64,000 nucleotides of DNA from Luteimonas saliphila (GTDB lineage: Bacteria > Pseudomonadota > Gammaproteobacteria > Xanthomonadales > Xanthomonadaceae), in NCBI RefSeq assembly GCF_016774335.1, contig NZ_JAETWA010000042.1, positions 460,342-524,341 on the forward strand, written 5' to 3'. A program made the translations under genes and the position numbers. Of this stretch, positions 19,554 through 28,241 are shown one piece after another (the stretch's first letter is position 1; every line of letters begins with the position of its first letter). The notes beneath the pieces are model-generated. The model ran no database searches. It saw only the letters and a program-made list of their open reading frames with translations, and was not told the DNA's origin.

Positions 19554-19680
19554 CGCGCCATCCTCCGCCGGGCCCGGCCCGAGGCGGGCAGGCGTCGACG
19601 ACGCGCCTCGGGAGCCTTGGCGGCCTTCTGGCGCACCATGACGCCCGCAGGTGCCGGCGAGGTGGGCCGGGTCGCGTCGT

Positions 19681-21102
19681 TCACGTCGTGGCCTCGACGA
19701 TCGCGTCGGCGGTCGCGTCGGCGAGCAGCCCGAGCTGCGCCTCGTCGATGCAGTAGGGCGGCATCCAGTACAGCACGTCGCCCAGCGGACGCAGCAGGAC
19801 GCCGCGGGCGAGCGCGGCGCGATAGGCGCGCAGGCCGATGCGCGCGGACGGGTCGAACGGCCTGCGCCGGTCGCCGTCGCGGGCGAGTTCGAACGCCACG
19901 ATCATGCCGGTCTGGCGCACGTCGGCGACATGCCCGATCCGGCCGATGGGTGCGGCCAGCGCCTGCATCGTCGAGGCGGTGGCGCGGTTGCGGGCGAGCA
20001 CGTCGTCGCTGGCGAAGATGGCGAGCGACGCCAGCGCCGCAGCGCAGGCCAGCGGGTTGCCGGTGTAGCTGTGCGAGTGCAGGAACGCGCGCTCGCGCGA
20101 GTCGTCGAGAAAGCCGTCGTAGATCGTCTGCGTCGCGAGTACCGCGGCCAGCGGCAGGAAGCCGCCGGTCAGGCCCTTGGACAGGCACAGCAGGTCGGGC
20201 TGAACGCCCCCCTTGCCGCCGACGCGAGCCTCGGCAGGGGCCTGTTCGCAGGCGAACATCGTGCCGGTGCGGCCGAAGCCGACCGCGATCTCGTCGGCGA
20301 TGAGGAAGATGCCGTGCACGTCGCACAGCTCGCGCACCCGGCGCAGGTAGGCCGGGTGGTGCATGCGCATGCCGCCGGCGCACTGCACCAGCGGTTCCAG
20401 CACCAGCGCGCAGATCTCGCCGGCGTGTTCGTCGAGCAGGTGCGCCAGCGCGTCGGCCGCGTCCTCGGCGCAGCCCGCAGCGCCCTGGCCGTCGCGGGCG
20501 AGGTAGGCATCGGGCGAGGGCGCGAAGATCGCCTGCATCAGCAGCGGCGCGTAGATGCGCCTGTACAGCGGGATGTCGCTGACCGAGAGCGCGCCGATGG
20601 TTTCGCCGTGGTAGCCGTTCTGCAGCGCCACGAACTTCGTGCGCCGCGGTTCGTCGTCGCGGTTGCGGAACCAGTGGAACGCCATCTTCAGCGCGACCTC
20701 GATCCCGGCCGAGCCGTTGTCGGCATAGAACACCTTGGCCAACGGATCTCGCCCCGGTTCGCGCGGGGCGATCTCCAGCAACCGTTCGGCCAGTTCCACC
20801 GCCGGGGGGTGCGAGCATCCGGCGAGGATCACCTGCTCCAGCGTGCGCGCCTGGCGGGCGATGGCATCGGCGATGCGCGGCTCGGCGTGGCCGTGCAGGT
20901 TGGTCCACCAACTGCTCACCGCATCGAGCGTGCGGCTGCCGTCGTGCCCCACCAGCCAGGCGCCTTCGCCGCGCGCCACCGGCAGCAGCGGCAGCACGTC
21001 CGGGTGCTCGCGCATCTGCGTGCAGGGATGCCAGAGCACGGCGAGGTCGCGCGAACGCCAGCGCCCGGCCTCGTCTAGAATGGCGTCATCGTGATTCGAC
21101 AT
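19681..21102 (-). CDS. bioA: adenosylmethionine-8-amino-7-oxononanoate aminotransferase
   Basis: 473 residues from ATG 21102. A class III PLP aminotransferase: LWHPCTQM near the start, SSWWTNLHGHAEPRIADAI, IADEIAVGFGRTGTMFACEQ, and PLP lysine in CLSKGLTGGFLPL. It converts KAPA to DAPA in biotin synthesis using SAM as amino donor. About 40 residues longer than E. coli BioA. No other bio gene is adjacent. Divergent from nudE, with 38 bp between the start codons. Confidence 0.93.
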   Translation of the reverse strand: MSNHDDAILDEAGRWRSRDLAVLWHPCTQMREHPDVLPLLPVARGEGAWLVGHDGSRTLDAVSSWWTNLHGHAEPRIADAIARQARTLEQVILAGCSHPPAVELAERLLEIAPREPGRDPLAKVFYADNGSAGIEVALKMAFHWFRNRDDEPRRTKFVALQNGYHGETIGALSVSDIPLYRRIYAPLLMQAIFAPSPDAYLARDGQGAAGCAEDAADALAHLLDEHAGEICALVLEPLVQCAGGMRMHHPAYLRRVRELCDVHGIFLIADEIAVGFGRTGTMFACEQAPAEARVGGKGGVQPDLLCLSKGLTGGFLPLAAVLATQTIYDGFLDDSRERAFLHSHSYTGNPLACAAALASLAIFASDDVLARNRATASTMQALAAPIGRIGHVADVRQTGMIVAFELARDGDRRRPFDPSARIGLRAYRAALARGVLLRPLGDVLYWMPPYCIDEAQLGLLADATADAIVEATT

Positions 21103-21140
21103 GCCCCCATTATCGCCCGTGGCCCGTCCGGGGCGGTGCC

Positions 21141-21695
21141 GTGACGCGCCGCCTGCCGACGATCCACGGCATCACCGAGCACGACGCCGGCCCGTACCGC
21201 ATGGAACGGCTGGATCTGGAGTTCAGCAACGGCGAGCGCCGCCAGTTCGAACGCCTGCGCGGCCGCGGCCACGGCGCCGTCGCGGTGGTACCGATGCTCG
21301 ACGCCGGGACCGTGCTGCTGGTGCGCGAATACGCCGCCGGCCTGCACCGCTACGAACTGGGCCTGGTCAAGGGCCGCATCGATACGGGCGAGACGCCGCT
21401 GCAGGCCGCGGACCGCGAGCTCAAGGAGGAGGCGGGGTATGGCGCGCGCCGGCTCGACGTGGTGCGCACGCTGTCGCTGGCGCCGGTGTACATGAGCCAC
21501 GAGACCACCGTCGTGCTGGCCCGCGATCTGTACCCCGAGCGCCTGCCGGGCGACGAGCCGGAGGAACTGGAAGTCGTGCCCTGGCCGCTGGCATCGATCG
21601 GCGAACTGGCCCTGCGCGAGGACTTCTCGGAAGGCCGTTCGATCGCCGCCCTGTTCGCTGCGCGCGAGTACATGGAACGGACCGCCGGTGCCTGA
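21141..21695 (+). CDS. nudE: ADP compounds hydrolase NudE
   Basis: 184 residues from GTG 21141. The Nudix box is intact: GRIDTGETPLQAADRELKEE continuing AGYG. NudE hydrolyses ADP-ribose, NADH and similar dinucleotides. It is followed by cysQ with an 8-nt overlap, as in E. coli where nudE and cysQ also cluster functionally. Confidence 0.9.
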   Translation: MTRRLPTIHGITEHDAGPYRMERLDLEFSNGERRQFERLRGRGHGAVAVVPMLDAGTVLLVREYAAGLHRYELGLVKGRIDTGETPLQAADRELKEEAGYGARRLDVVRTLSLAPVYMSHETTVVLARDLYPERLPGDEPEELEVVPWPLASIGELALREDFSEGRSIAALFAAREYMERTAGA

Positions 21696-22491
21696 CTTCG
21701 TCACCATCCAGGCGCTGCGCGAGGACGTGCTGGCGATCGCGCAGGAGGCGGCCGCGTCGATCCTGGAAGTCTACGAACGCGACTTCGACGTCACCCGCAA
21801 GGACGATGCGAGCCCGCTGACCGACGCGGACCTCGCAGCCCACCACCGCATCGTCGCCGGACTTTCGCGGCTCACCCCGGACATTCCGGTGCTGTCGGAG
21901 GAATCGACGCACGCCGTGCCGGCGGAGATCCGCCGGCGCTGGCCCTGCCTGTGGCTGGTCGACCCGCTGGACGGCACCCGCGAGTTCGTCAAGCGCAACG
22001 GCGAGTTCACCGTGAACATCGCCCTCATCGACCATGGCGTGTCGGTGTTCGGCGTGATCCAGGCGCCGGTGACCGGCGTGCTGTGGCATGGCGCACCCGG
22101 GCACGGCGCGTTCCGTCGGGACGCCAGCGGCGAGAACGCGATTCGCGTGCGCCGGCCGGCGCATGCGCCGCTGCGCGTGGCCGCCAGCCGCTCGCATCGC
22201 GATCCGCGCACCGAGGCGCTGATGGTGCGGATGGGCGCGGTCGAGCCCGTCGGCCTGGGTTCGTCGCTCAAGTTCTGCCGGCTCGCCGAAGGCGGCATGG
22301 ACGTGTATCCGCGCTTCGGACCGACCAGCGAGTGGGACACCGGCGCCGGCCAGGCGATCCTCGAGGGCGCCGGTGGCGCGCTGCTCGATCCGCGCGGCCG
22401 GCCGTTCCGCTACAACCAGCGCGACACCCTGCTCAACGGCGACTTCGTCGCGCTCGGCGATCCCGCGCTGCCTTGGCGCGACTGGCTCTAG
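21688..22491 (+). CDS. cysQ: 3'(2'),5'-bisphosphate nucleotidase CysQ
   Basis: 267 residues from GTG 21688, overlapping nudE. Inositol-monophosphatase fold: metal-binding SPLTDADLAAH, LSEES and WLVDPLDGTREFVKRNGEFT, and C-terminal SEWDTGAGQAIL. It removes the 3' phosphate from PAP formed in sulfate assimilation. Second gene of a nucleotide clean-up operon with nudE and mazG. Confidence 0.94.
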   Translation: MPDFVTIQALREDVLAIAQEAAASILEVYERDFDVTRKDDASPLTDADLAAHHRIVAGLSRLTPDIPVLSEESTHAVPAEIRRRWPCLWLVDPLDGTREFVKRNGEFTVNIALIDHGVSVFGVIQAPVTGVLWHGAPGHGAFRRDASGENAIRVRRPAHAPLRVAASRSHRDPRTEALMVRMGAVEPVGLGSSLKFCRLAEGGMDVYPRFGPTSEWDTGAGQAILEGAGGALLDPRGRPFRYNQRDTLLNGDFVALGDPALPWRDWL

Positions 22492-22520
22492 CCGCCACCA
22501 CGACGCGCAACCACGAGCGC

Positions 22521-23345
22521 ATGGCCGCGACCGACGACCAAGACATCCAGCGCCTGCTCGGGATCATGGCGCGCCTGCGCACGCCGGGAAGCGGGTGCCC
22601 CTGGGATCTCGAGCAGGACTTCTCGACCATCGCCCCGTACACGATCGAGGAGGCCTACGAAGTGGCCGATGCGATCGATCGCGGCGATCTGCCGGCATTG
22701 AAGGACGAACTGGGCGACCTGCTGCTGCAGGTGGTGTTCCATGCGCGGATGGCGGAAGAGCAGGCGGCGTTCGCGTTCGGCGACGTGGTCGCCGCGATCT
22801 GCGACAAGATGGTGCGCCGGCATCCGCACGTGTTCGCGGATGCACGGGTCGCGAATGCGAATGCGCAGACCGCCAGCTGGGAACAGATCAAGCGTGCCGA
22901 GCGCGCCGCGGCGGGCGCGCAGGACGAGGATTCGGCGCTGGCCGGCGTCTCGCGCGGCGTGCCCGAATGGCAGCGCGCGGTGAAGCTCCAGGACCGGGCG
23001 GCGCGCGTGGGCTTCGACTGGCCGGACCCCGCGCCGGTGATCGACAAGCTGCGCGAGGAGATCGAGGAAGTCCGCACCGAGTTCGCGGCGGTGGCGGCCG
23101 ACCCGGGCGATGCCGATGCACGAACACGGCTGCAGGAAGAACTGGGCGACCTGCTGTTCGTCGCCGCCAACCTGGCGCGGCATGCGAAGGTCGACGTCGG
23201 TAGCGCGCTGCGCGGGGCCAACGCCAAGTTCGAGCGGCGCTTCCGCGCGATGGAAGCGATGGCGCGGGACGATGGCGTGCGCCTGCAGGATCTGTCGCTG
23301 GTGGAACAGGAGCGCTACTGGGAGCGGGCCAAGCGCTCGACCTGA
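22521..23345 (+). CDS. mazG: nucleoside triphosphate pyrophosphohydrolase MazG
   Basis: 274 residues from ATG 22521. Two MazG domains: the first with RTPGSGCPWDLEQDFSTIAP, YTIEEAYEV and LKDELGDLLLQVVFHARM; the second with LREEIEEVRTEF and LQEELGDLLFVAANLARH. The repeated ExxxE and D residues bind Mg2+. MazG cleaves NTPs to NMP and pyrophosphate. Starts 29 nt after cysQ. Confidence 0.94.
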   Translation: MAATDDQDIQRLLGIMARLRTPGSGCPWDLEQDFSTIAPYTIEEAYEVADAIDRGDLPALKDELGDLLLQVVFHARMAEEQAAFAFGDVVAAICDKMVRRHPHVFADARVANANAQTASWEQIKRAERAAAGAQDEDSALAGVSRGVPEWQRAVKLQDRAARVGFDWPDPAPVIDKLREEIEEVRTEFAAVAADPGDADARTRLQEELGDLLFVAANLARHAKVDVGSALRGANAKFERRFRAMEAMARDDGVRLQDLSLVEQERYWERAKRST

Positions 23346-23512
23346 CAGCGCCCCCGGGCGTGCCGGTCCGGACCGGCGGCGCTCCCACCGGCGTTCCGAC
23401 CTGGAATCCAGTATGCCCGTGTGCCTCCGGCTCGGCGTCGACCGCCGGCGCGGTTGTGCACGGCCGCGAGCGGCTTCATCATCCCCCCGGCAACCGCCGA
23501 GGGAGGACGAAC

Positions 23513-23815
23513 ATGCGCCGTTTCGCCAGCTTCCGCGAGTTCTATCCGTTCTACCTGGAAGAACACGGCAACCGCACCTCGCGACGGCTGCACTTCGTCG
23601 GCAGTTGCGGCGCGCTCGCATTCGTCGCGCTGGCGATCGTCCAGCGCAACGCGTGGTGGCTGCTGGCCGCGCTGGTGTGCGGCTACGCCTTCGCCTGGGT
23701 CGGGCACTTCTTCTTCGAGAAGAACCGCCCCGCCACGTTCAAGCACCCGTTCTATTCGTTCGCCGGCGACTGGGTGATGTTCAAGGACATCCTCAGCGGC
23801 AGGATCCGGTTCTGA
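23513..23815 (+). CDS. Mpo1/DUF962-family membrane protein
   Basis: 100 residues from ATG 23513 with GGGAGGA upstream. The N-terminal FREFYPFYLEEHGNRTSRRL and His of RLHFVG, two membrane segments (about 29-65), and WVGHFFFEKNRPATFKHPF with further conserved His match DUF962, related to yeast Mpo1, an Fe-dependent dioxygenase of 2-hydroxy fatty acids. The bacterial function is unproven. Separated from mazG by 167 bp, so probably its own unit. Confidence 0.85.
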   Translation: MRRFASFREFYPFYLEEHGNRTSRRLHFVGSCGALAFVALAIVQRNAWWLLAALVCGYAFAWVGHFFFEKNRPATFKHPFYSFAGDWVMFKDILSGRIRF

Positions 23816-24134
23816 CACTGGCGCCCGCGTCATCCCGACGCAACCTCGAGCGCCTTCAGGCGCGACCACGGGCCAACGGAACCCGGCGCCACGAGACGCT
23901 GCAACGGGTCGCGCCTGAAGGCGCTCCTACGGCTTGGCCCGCGCGTACGCCCTGTAGGAGCGCCTTCAGGCGCGACCTCGATCCGCAGCACCCGAAGCGG
24001 AATGAGGGCGAGGCAAGCCCGGCATCCGTCGCGTTCGCCGCGGCCGACCATGCACCCGCCCGCGCGGAACGCCACCTGCGTCGATGCCTGTGCCGCGCGC
24101 GGCCGGTGATGGGTGACTCTCTGTGTCGCGCCCG
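23816..24134. other. 319-bp gap holding REP-like elements
   Basis: Between the convergent DUF962 and DUF486 genes. It contains three copies of a REP-like palindromic element and no credible coding sequence. Confidence 0.7.
23848..23977. repeat. cluster of three REP-like palindromes
   Basis: Copies at 23848-23867 (plus), 23907-23930 (inverted) and 23954-23977 (plus). The core GAGCGCCTTCAGGCGCGACC contains the hairpin GCGCCTTCAGGCGC; the two longer copies add GTAG at one end. Facing copies can also pair with each other. Similar elements are dispersed in Pseudomonas and Xanthomonadaceae genomes. Confidence 0.85.
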
Positions 24135-24479
24135 CTATTCGAGGAAGATCAGCCACGCCGCCGCCACGATCATCGCGAACCCCGCCCAGTGGTTCCACTT
24201 CAGCGGCTGTCCCAGGTACCACGCCGAAAAACCGGCGAACACCAGCAGGGTGATGACCTCCTGCATGCCCTTGAGCTGCGGCGCCGAATAGAACGCCGCG
24301 CCCATGCGGTTGGCCGGCACCATCAGGCAGTACTCGAAGAACGCGATGCCCCAGCTGACCAGGATCACCGTCACAAGGGGGGTGGCCTTGTACTTGAGAT
24401 GGCCGTACCAGGCGAAGGTCATGAAGACGTTGGAACCGATCAGCAGCAGGATCGGGAGCAGGCGGTCGAAGGCGGGCAT
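24135..24479 (-). CDS. DUF486 (DMT-like) membrane protein
   Basis: 114 residues from ATG 24479. Four hydrophobic segments; the motifs FMTFAWYGHLKYK, SWGIAFFEYCLMVPANRMG and KGMQEVITLLVFAGFSAWYL are those of DUF486, small relatives of drug/metabolite transporters. Substrate unknown. Divergent from the response regulator gene. Confidence 0.88.
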   Translation of the reverse strand: MPAFDRLLPILLLIGSNVFMTFAWYGHLKYKATPLVTVILVSWGIAFFEYCLMVPANRMGAAFYSAPQLKGMQEVITLLVFAGFSAWYLGQPLKWNHWAGFAMIVAAAWLIFLE

Positions 24480-24603
24480 GGCGGGACTCGCGGGTCCGGG
24501 GCGTCGTGGGAGGGAGGTCGCGACGATGCGGCATCTTCACGGCCCTTGTACAGCTGGACTGGCACGCTTTCACAAAGCTGAAGGCACCCTTAGAGGATCA
24601 CAT

Positions 24604-25317
24604 ATGCGTGCAGGGCAGGAAACCGGCGGTCTCGTCCTGATCGTCGAGGACAATCGCAACATCTCCGAAATGGTGGGCGAGTATCTGGAAGGGCGTGGAT
24701 TCGAGGTCGACTACGCGTCGGACGGGCTCGATGGCTACCGGCTGGCGGTGGAGAACAGCTACGACGTGATCGTGCTGGACCTCATGCTGCCGCGCCTCGA
24801 CGGGGTGGAGGTCTGCAAGCGCCTGCGCTCGGAAGCGCGCAAGTCGACCCCGGTGCTGATGCTGACCGCGCGCGACACCCTGGACGAGAAGCTCACCGGC
24901 CTGTCCTCCGGCGCCGACGACTACCTGACCAAACCGTTCGCGATCCAGGAGCTCGAGGCGCGGCTGCGCGCGCTCATCCGCCGCGAACGCCGGCAGGTGG
25001 GGTCGGAAGTGCTGAAGGTCGCCGACCTGGTGCTCGACCCGGCCAGCATGCGCGCGACCCGCGGCGGCACCGAACTGCAGCTCTCGCCGATCGGGATGAA
25101 GCTGCTCACCATCCTGATGCGCGAGTCGCCGCGGGTGGTGAACCGGCAGGAGATCGAGCGCGAGATCTGGGGCAACGGCCTGCCCGATTCGGACACCCTG
25201 CGCAGCCATCTGTACAACCTGCGCAAGATCATCGACAAGCCGTTCGACAAACCGCTGCTGCACACCGTGCAGAGCGCCGGTTACCGGATCGCCGACATCG
25301 ACCAGTCGCCGGCCTGA
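24604..25317 (+). CDS. OmpR-family response regulator
   Basis: 237 residues from ATG 24604 with GAGGA just upstream; a longer frame from 24304 has no homology. Receiver: LIVEDNRNISEM, phospho-acceptor Asp in VIVLDLMLPRLDGVEV, Lys in DYLTKPFA. C-terminal winged helix with LLTILMRESPRVVNRQEIER and LRSHLYNLRKIIDKPF. It should activate or repress transcription when phosphorylated by the kinase encoded 18 nt downstream. The adjacent macAB-type genes are candidate targets. Confidence 0.93.
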   Translation: MRAGQETGGLVLIVEDNRNISEMVGEYLEGRGFEVDYASDGLDGYRLAVENSYDVIVLDLMLPRLDGVEVCKRLRSEARKSTPVLMLTARDTLDEKLTGLSSGADDYLTKPFAIQELEARLRALIRRERRQVGSEVLKVADLVLDPASMRATRGGTELQLSPIGMKLLTILMRESPRVVNRQEIEREIWGNGLPDSDTLRSHLYNLRKIIDKPFDKPLLHTVQSAGYRIADIDQSPA

Positions 25318-25335
25318 TCGCTGCGGAGCTTAACG

Positions 25336-26628
25336 ATGCCGCAGGGTCTGCCCAGCAAGATCCGCTATGCGTTCGTCACCCAAGGGCTGCTGGCGGTCCT
25401 GGCGGTGGTGTTCGGGGTGAGCCTGATCACGCTGATGACCCGCGACGCCCTGATCGACCAGCGTCTGGACGTGGAGGCGACCGCGTTCTGGGAACGGCGG
25501 GCGGGCCTGCGGCCCCCGGCGCAGCTCCCGGCCACCGGCACCATCCACGGCTACTTCCAGGCCAGCGGTGCGCCCCCGACGGGCATCCCGGCGGACCTGC
25601 TGGCCATGGGCGACGGCGTGACCTACCTCTACCGCCAGCAACGCGCCGTCCTGGTGCAGCGCCAGCCGGCGGGCGTGCTCTACCTCGTGGTCCAGACCAG
25701 GAACGTCGACCGGATCATGTGGGGCGCGGCGGTCGGGATGATCCTGCTGGGGCTGTTCGCGGTGCTGGTGATCACCGGCCTGACCTACCGCAAGTCGCGC
25801 AGCATCGTGCTGCCGGTCAACCGGCTGGCGGAGGAGGTCGCGCGCTGGGATCCGCTGCAGGGGGAGATGACCGCGCCGCTTGCGCTCTCGGCGGTCTCGA
25901 ACGACCAGAGCCGCGAGGTCCGCGCGCTGTCGACGGCGCTCCACGGACTGGCCGGGCGTGTGGCCGAGTTCGTGCAGCGCGAACGCGATTTCACCCGCGA
26001 CGCCAGCCACGAACTGCGCACGCCGCTCACCGTCATCCGGGTCGCCAGCGACATGCTGTTGTCGGATCCCGCCCTGCCGACGTACGGGCGCCGCTCGCTC
26101 GAGCGCATCCAGCGCGCCGGTCGCGACATGGAGGCGGTGATCGACGCGTTCCTGATCCTCGCGCGCGAGGGCGGCGTGGCGCCGGTGAGCGAGGAGTTCG
26201 ACGTGCGCGAGGTGGTGGTCGAGGAAGCGGAGAAGGCGCGTGCGCTGCTGGGCGGCAAGCCGGTGGAACTGCGCATCTCGGGTGATGCGTCGCCGCGACT
26301 GTTCGCGCCGCCCGCGGTGCTGGGCGTGGTGATCCGCAACCTGCTGCGCAACGCCTGCAACTTCACCGAGAGCGGCGCCATCGACGTGGTGATCAGGCCC
26401 GATGCCCTGATCATCCGCGACACCGGCATCGGCATGTCGGCCGAAACGCTGCGCCACGCGTTCGAGCCGTTCTACCGGGCCGATGCCTTCAGCCCGATGG
26501 GCAAGGGGTTCGGCCTGACCATCGCCAGCAGGCTCACCCGCCGCTTCGGTTGGCAACTCCTGCTCGAGAGCATGCCCGACGCGGGAACCACGGCCACGAT
26601 CCGGTTTGCGCCGGTGACGCCTTCCTGA
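25336..26628 (+). CDS. membrane sensor histidine kinase
   Basis: 430 residues from ATG 25336 (GCGGAG upstream). Membrane segments at about 15-35 and 130-153 flank a short periplasmic sensor of about 95 residues. A HAMP-like region follows, then the H box RDASHELRTPLTVIR, the N box IRNLLRNACNFTE, the G1 box IIRDTGIGMS and GKGFGLTIASRL. Partner of the upstream OmpR-type regulator. The inducing signal is not known. Confidence 0.93.
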   Translation: MPQGLPSKIRYAFVTQGLLAVLAVVFGVSLITLMTRDALIDQRLDVEATAFWERRAGLRPPAQLPATGTIHGYFQASGAPPTGIPADLLAMGDGVTYLYRQQRAVLVQRQPAGVLYLVVQTRNVDRIMWGAAVGMILLGLFAVLVITGLTYRKSRSIVLPVNRLAEEVARWDPLQGEMTAPLALSAVSNDQSREVRALSTALHGLAGRVAEFVQRERDFTRDASHELRTPLTVIRVASDMLLSDPALPTYGRRSLERIQRAGRDMEAVIDAFLILAREGGVAPVSEEFDVREVVVEEAEKARALLGGKPVELRISGDASPRLFAPPAVLGVVIRNLLRNACNFTESGAIDVVIRPDALIIRDTGIGMSAETLRHAFEPFYRADAFSPMGKGFGLTIASRLTRRFGWQLLLESMPDAGTTATIRFAPVTPS

Positions 26629-26693
26629 GCGGCCGACTCGCCGCATCGCGGCACTGTCAACCGGGTGCCGGTGCGGTGCGTTAGCCTGCCCGG

Positions 26694-28241
26694 ATGCCAC
26701 TCCCACCGGACCCCTCTCGCATGAGCCCACCGTCGTCGCGCCGCAAGCGGCCGTTTCTCCGCGCCCTCATCGTCGCGGTGGTGCTTGCCGTGGTCGCAGC
26801 CGGCGCATGGTTCTGGTGGCGCGGTTCGCAGGACGCGTCGGCGGAATCGGCATGGCGCACCGTCGAAGTGGAACGCGGCGACATCCGCGTGGCGATTTCC
26901 GCCACCGGCACGCTCAGCGCGATCTCCACGGTCACCGTCGGCAGCCAGATCTCCGGCCAGGTCACCGACGTGCTGGTCGACTTCAACAGCCAGGTCAGGG
27001 AGGGCGATGTGCTGGCGCGCATCGACCCGCGCACCTACGAGGCGCAGATCGAACAGGGCGCGGCCCAGGTCGCCAGCGCGCGCGCCTCGCTGACCCAGGC
27101 GCAGGCCGCGCTGCGCAACGCCGAGCTGGACTATCGCCGCAAGTCCGACCTGGGCAGCCGCAAGCTGGTCGCGCAGGCCGATGTCGACCTGGCGCGCGCC
27201 GCCTACGACCAGGCGCGCGCGCAGGTGGCCTCGACCCAGGCGCAGATCCGCCAGCAGACGGCGGCGACCGAGAGCAGCCGGGTCAACCTGGAGCGCACGG
27301 TGATCCGTTCGCCGGTCGACGGCGTGGTGCTGACCCGCACGATCGAGCCGGGCCAGACCGTGGCTGCCAGCCTGCAGGCACCGGAGCTGTTCACCATCGC
27401 CGAGGACCTGTCGAAGATGAAGATCGAGCTGGCGGTGGACGAGGCCGACATCGGCCAGGTCAGGCAGGGCCAGTCGGTGTCGTTCACCGCCGACGCATTC
27501 CCCGACCGGCAGTTCCGCGGGGTCGTCGACCAGGTGCGGCTGGCCGCGACCACGGTCAACAACGTGGTGACCTATCCGGTCGTGGTCAGCGTCGACAATG
27601 GCGACGGAACCCTGCTGCCCGGCCTGACCGTCAATGCCGAGATCGAGGTCAGCAACCGTACGGACGTGCTCAAGGTGTCGAACGCCGCGCTGCGCTACAA
27701 GCCGGTCGGCGGGACCGGCACGCAGCCCGCCGCGTCGGCGGTCGGTCGCGGCGGCGCGGGCGTGGCCGAGGAACTGGAGCGTGTGGCCGCCGCCCTCGAC
27801 CTCAACGCCGAGCAGCGCGCGGCGTTCGATGCCGCTCTCGCCGCACAGCGGCAGCGGGCGGAGGCGGCGCGCGGCGCTGGCGGCACCCAGGGCCAGACGC
27901 GCGCCGACGCCGGCGGGATGCCGCCGGGGGCGATGGTGGTGCGGATGGGCGCGGGCGGCGATCAGGACGTCCAGGCGCTGATCCGCAAGCGCGTGCTCGA
28001 GCGCATGCAGGAGAACTACGCCGGCTTCACCCGCCTGCTCGACGACTCGCAGCGCAAGCGTTGGGATGCCGAACTCGCCTCGTCGCTGAGCGCCACTCGC
28101 GCCACCCTGTACCGGCTGGTCGAAGGCCGGCGCGAGGAGGTGCCGGTGCGCATCGGTGCCAGCGACGGCACCAGCACCGAGATCCGGGGTGCCGTGCAGG
28201 CCGGCGACGAGATCATCACCGGCGAGCGGGCGCGCAGATGA
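26694..28241 (+). CDS. macA: MacA-like periplasmic adaptor subunit
   Basis: 515 residues from ATG 26694 (ATG 26721 is possible). An N-terminal membrane anchor (about 22-42), lipoyl half-motifs (GTLSAISTVTVGSQISGQVT ... VIRSPVDGVVL) around a helical hairpin, and a beta-barrel region to about residue 330. Between barrel and the last domain lies an extra segment of about 120 residues (about 345-465) with LDLNAEQRAAFDAAL and LDDSQRKRWDAEL, resembling the LTxxQ helices of CpxP/Spy. MacA links the MacB ABC transporter to an outer-membrane channel. ATGA overlap with the next gene. Confidence 0.85.
   Translation: MPLPPDPSRMSPPSSRRKRPFLRALIVAVVLAVVAAGAWFWWRGSQDASAESAWRTVEVERGDIRVAISATGTLSAISTVTVGSQISGQVTDVLVDFNSQVREGDVLARIDPRTYEAQIEQGAAQVASARASLTQAQAALRNAELDYRRKSDLGSRKLVAQADVDLARAAYDQARAQVASTQAQIRQQTAATESSRVNLERTVIRSPVDGVVLTRTIEPGQTVAASLQAPELFTIAEDLSKMKIELAVDEADIGQVRQGQSVSFTADAFPDRQFRGVVDQVRLAATTVNNVVTYPVVVSVDNGDGTLLPGLTVNAEIEVSNRTDVLKVSNAALRYKPVGGTGTQPAASAVGRGGAGVAEELERVAAALDLNAEQRAAFDAALAAQRQRAEAARGAGGTQGQTRADAGGMPPGAMVVRMGAGGDQDVQALIRKRVLERMQENYAGFTRLLDDSQRKRWDAELASSLSATRATLYRLVEGRREEVPVRIGASDGTSTEIRGAVQAGDEIITGERARR

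Noticed and set aside
19544..19639. 31-residue basic ORF (minus) overlapping the rsmE start
   Set aside because: Short, Arg-rich, no clear ribosome site; likely chance between bioA and rsmE.
24555..24580. TGGCACGCTTTCACAAAG upstream of the response regulator as a sigma-54 promoter
   Set aside because: The -24 element is present but no GC at the -12 spacing.
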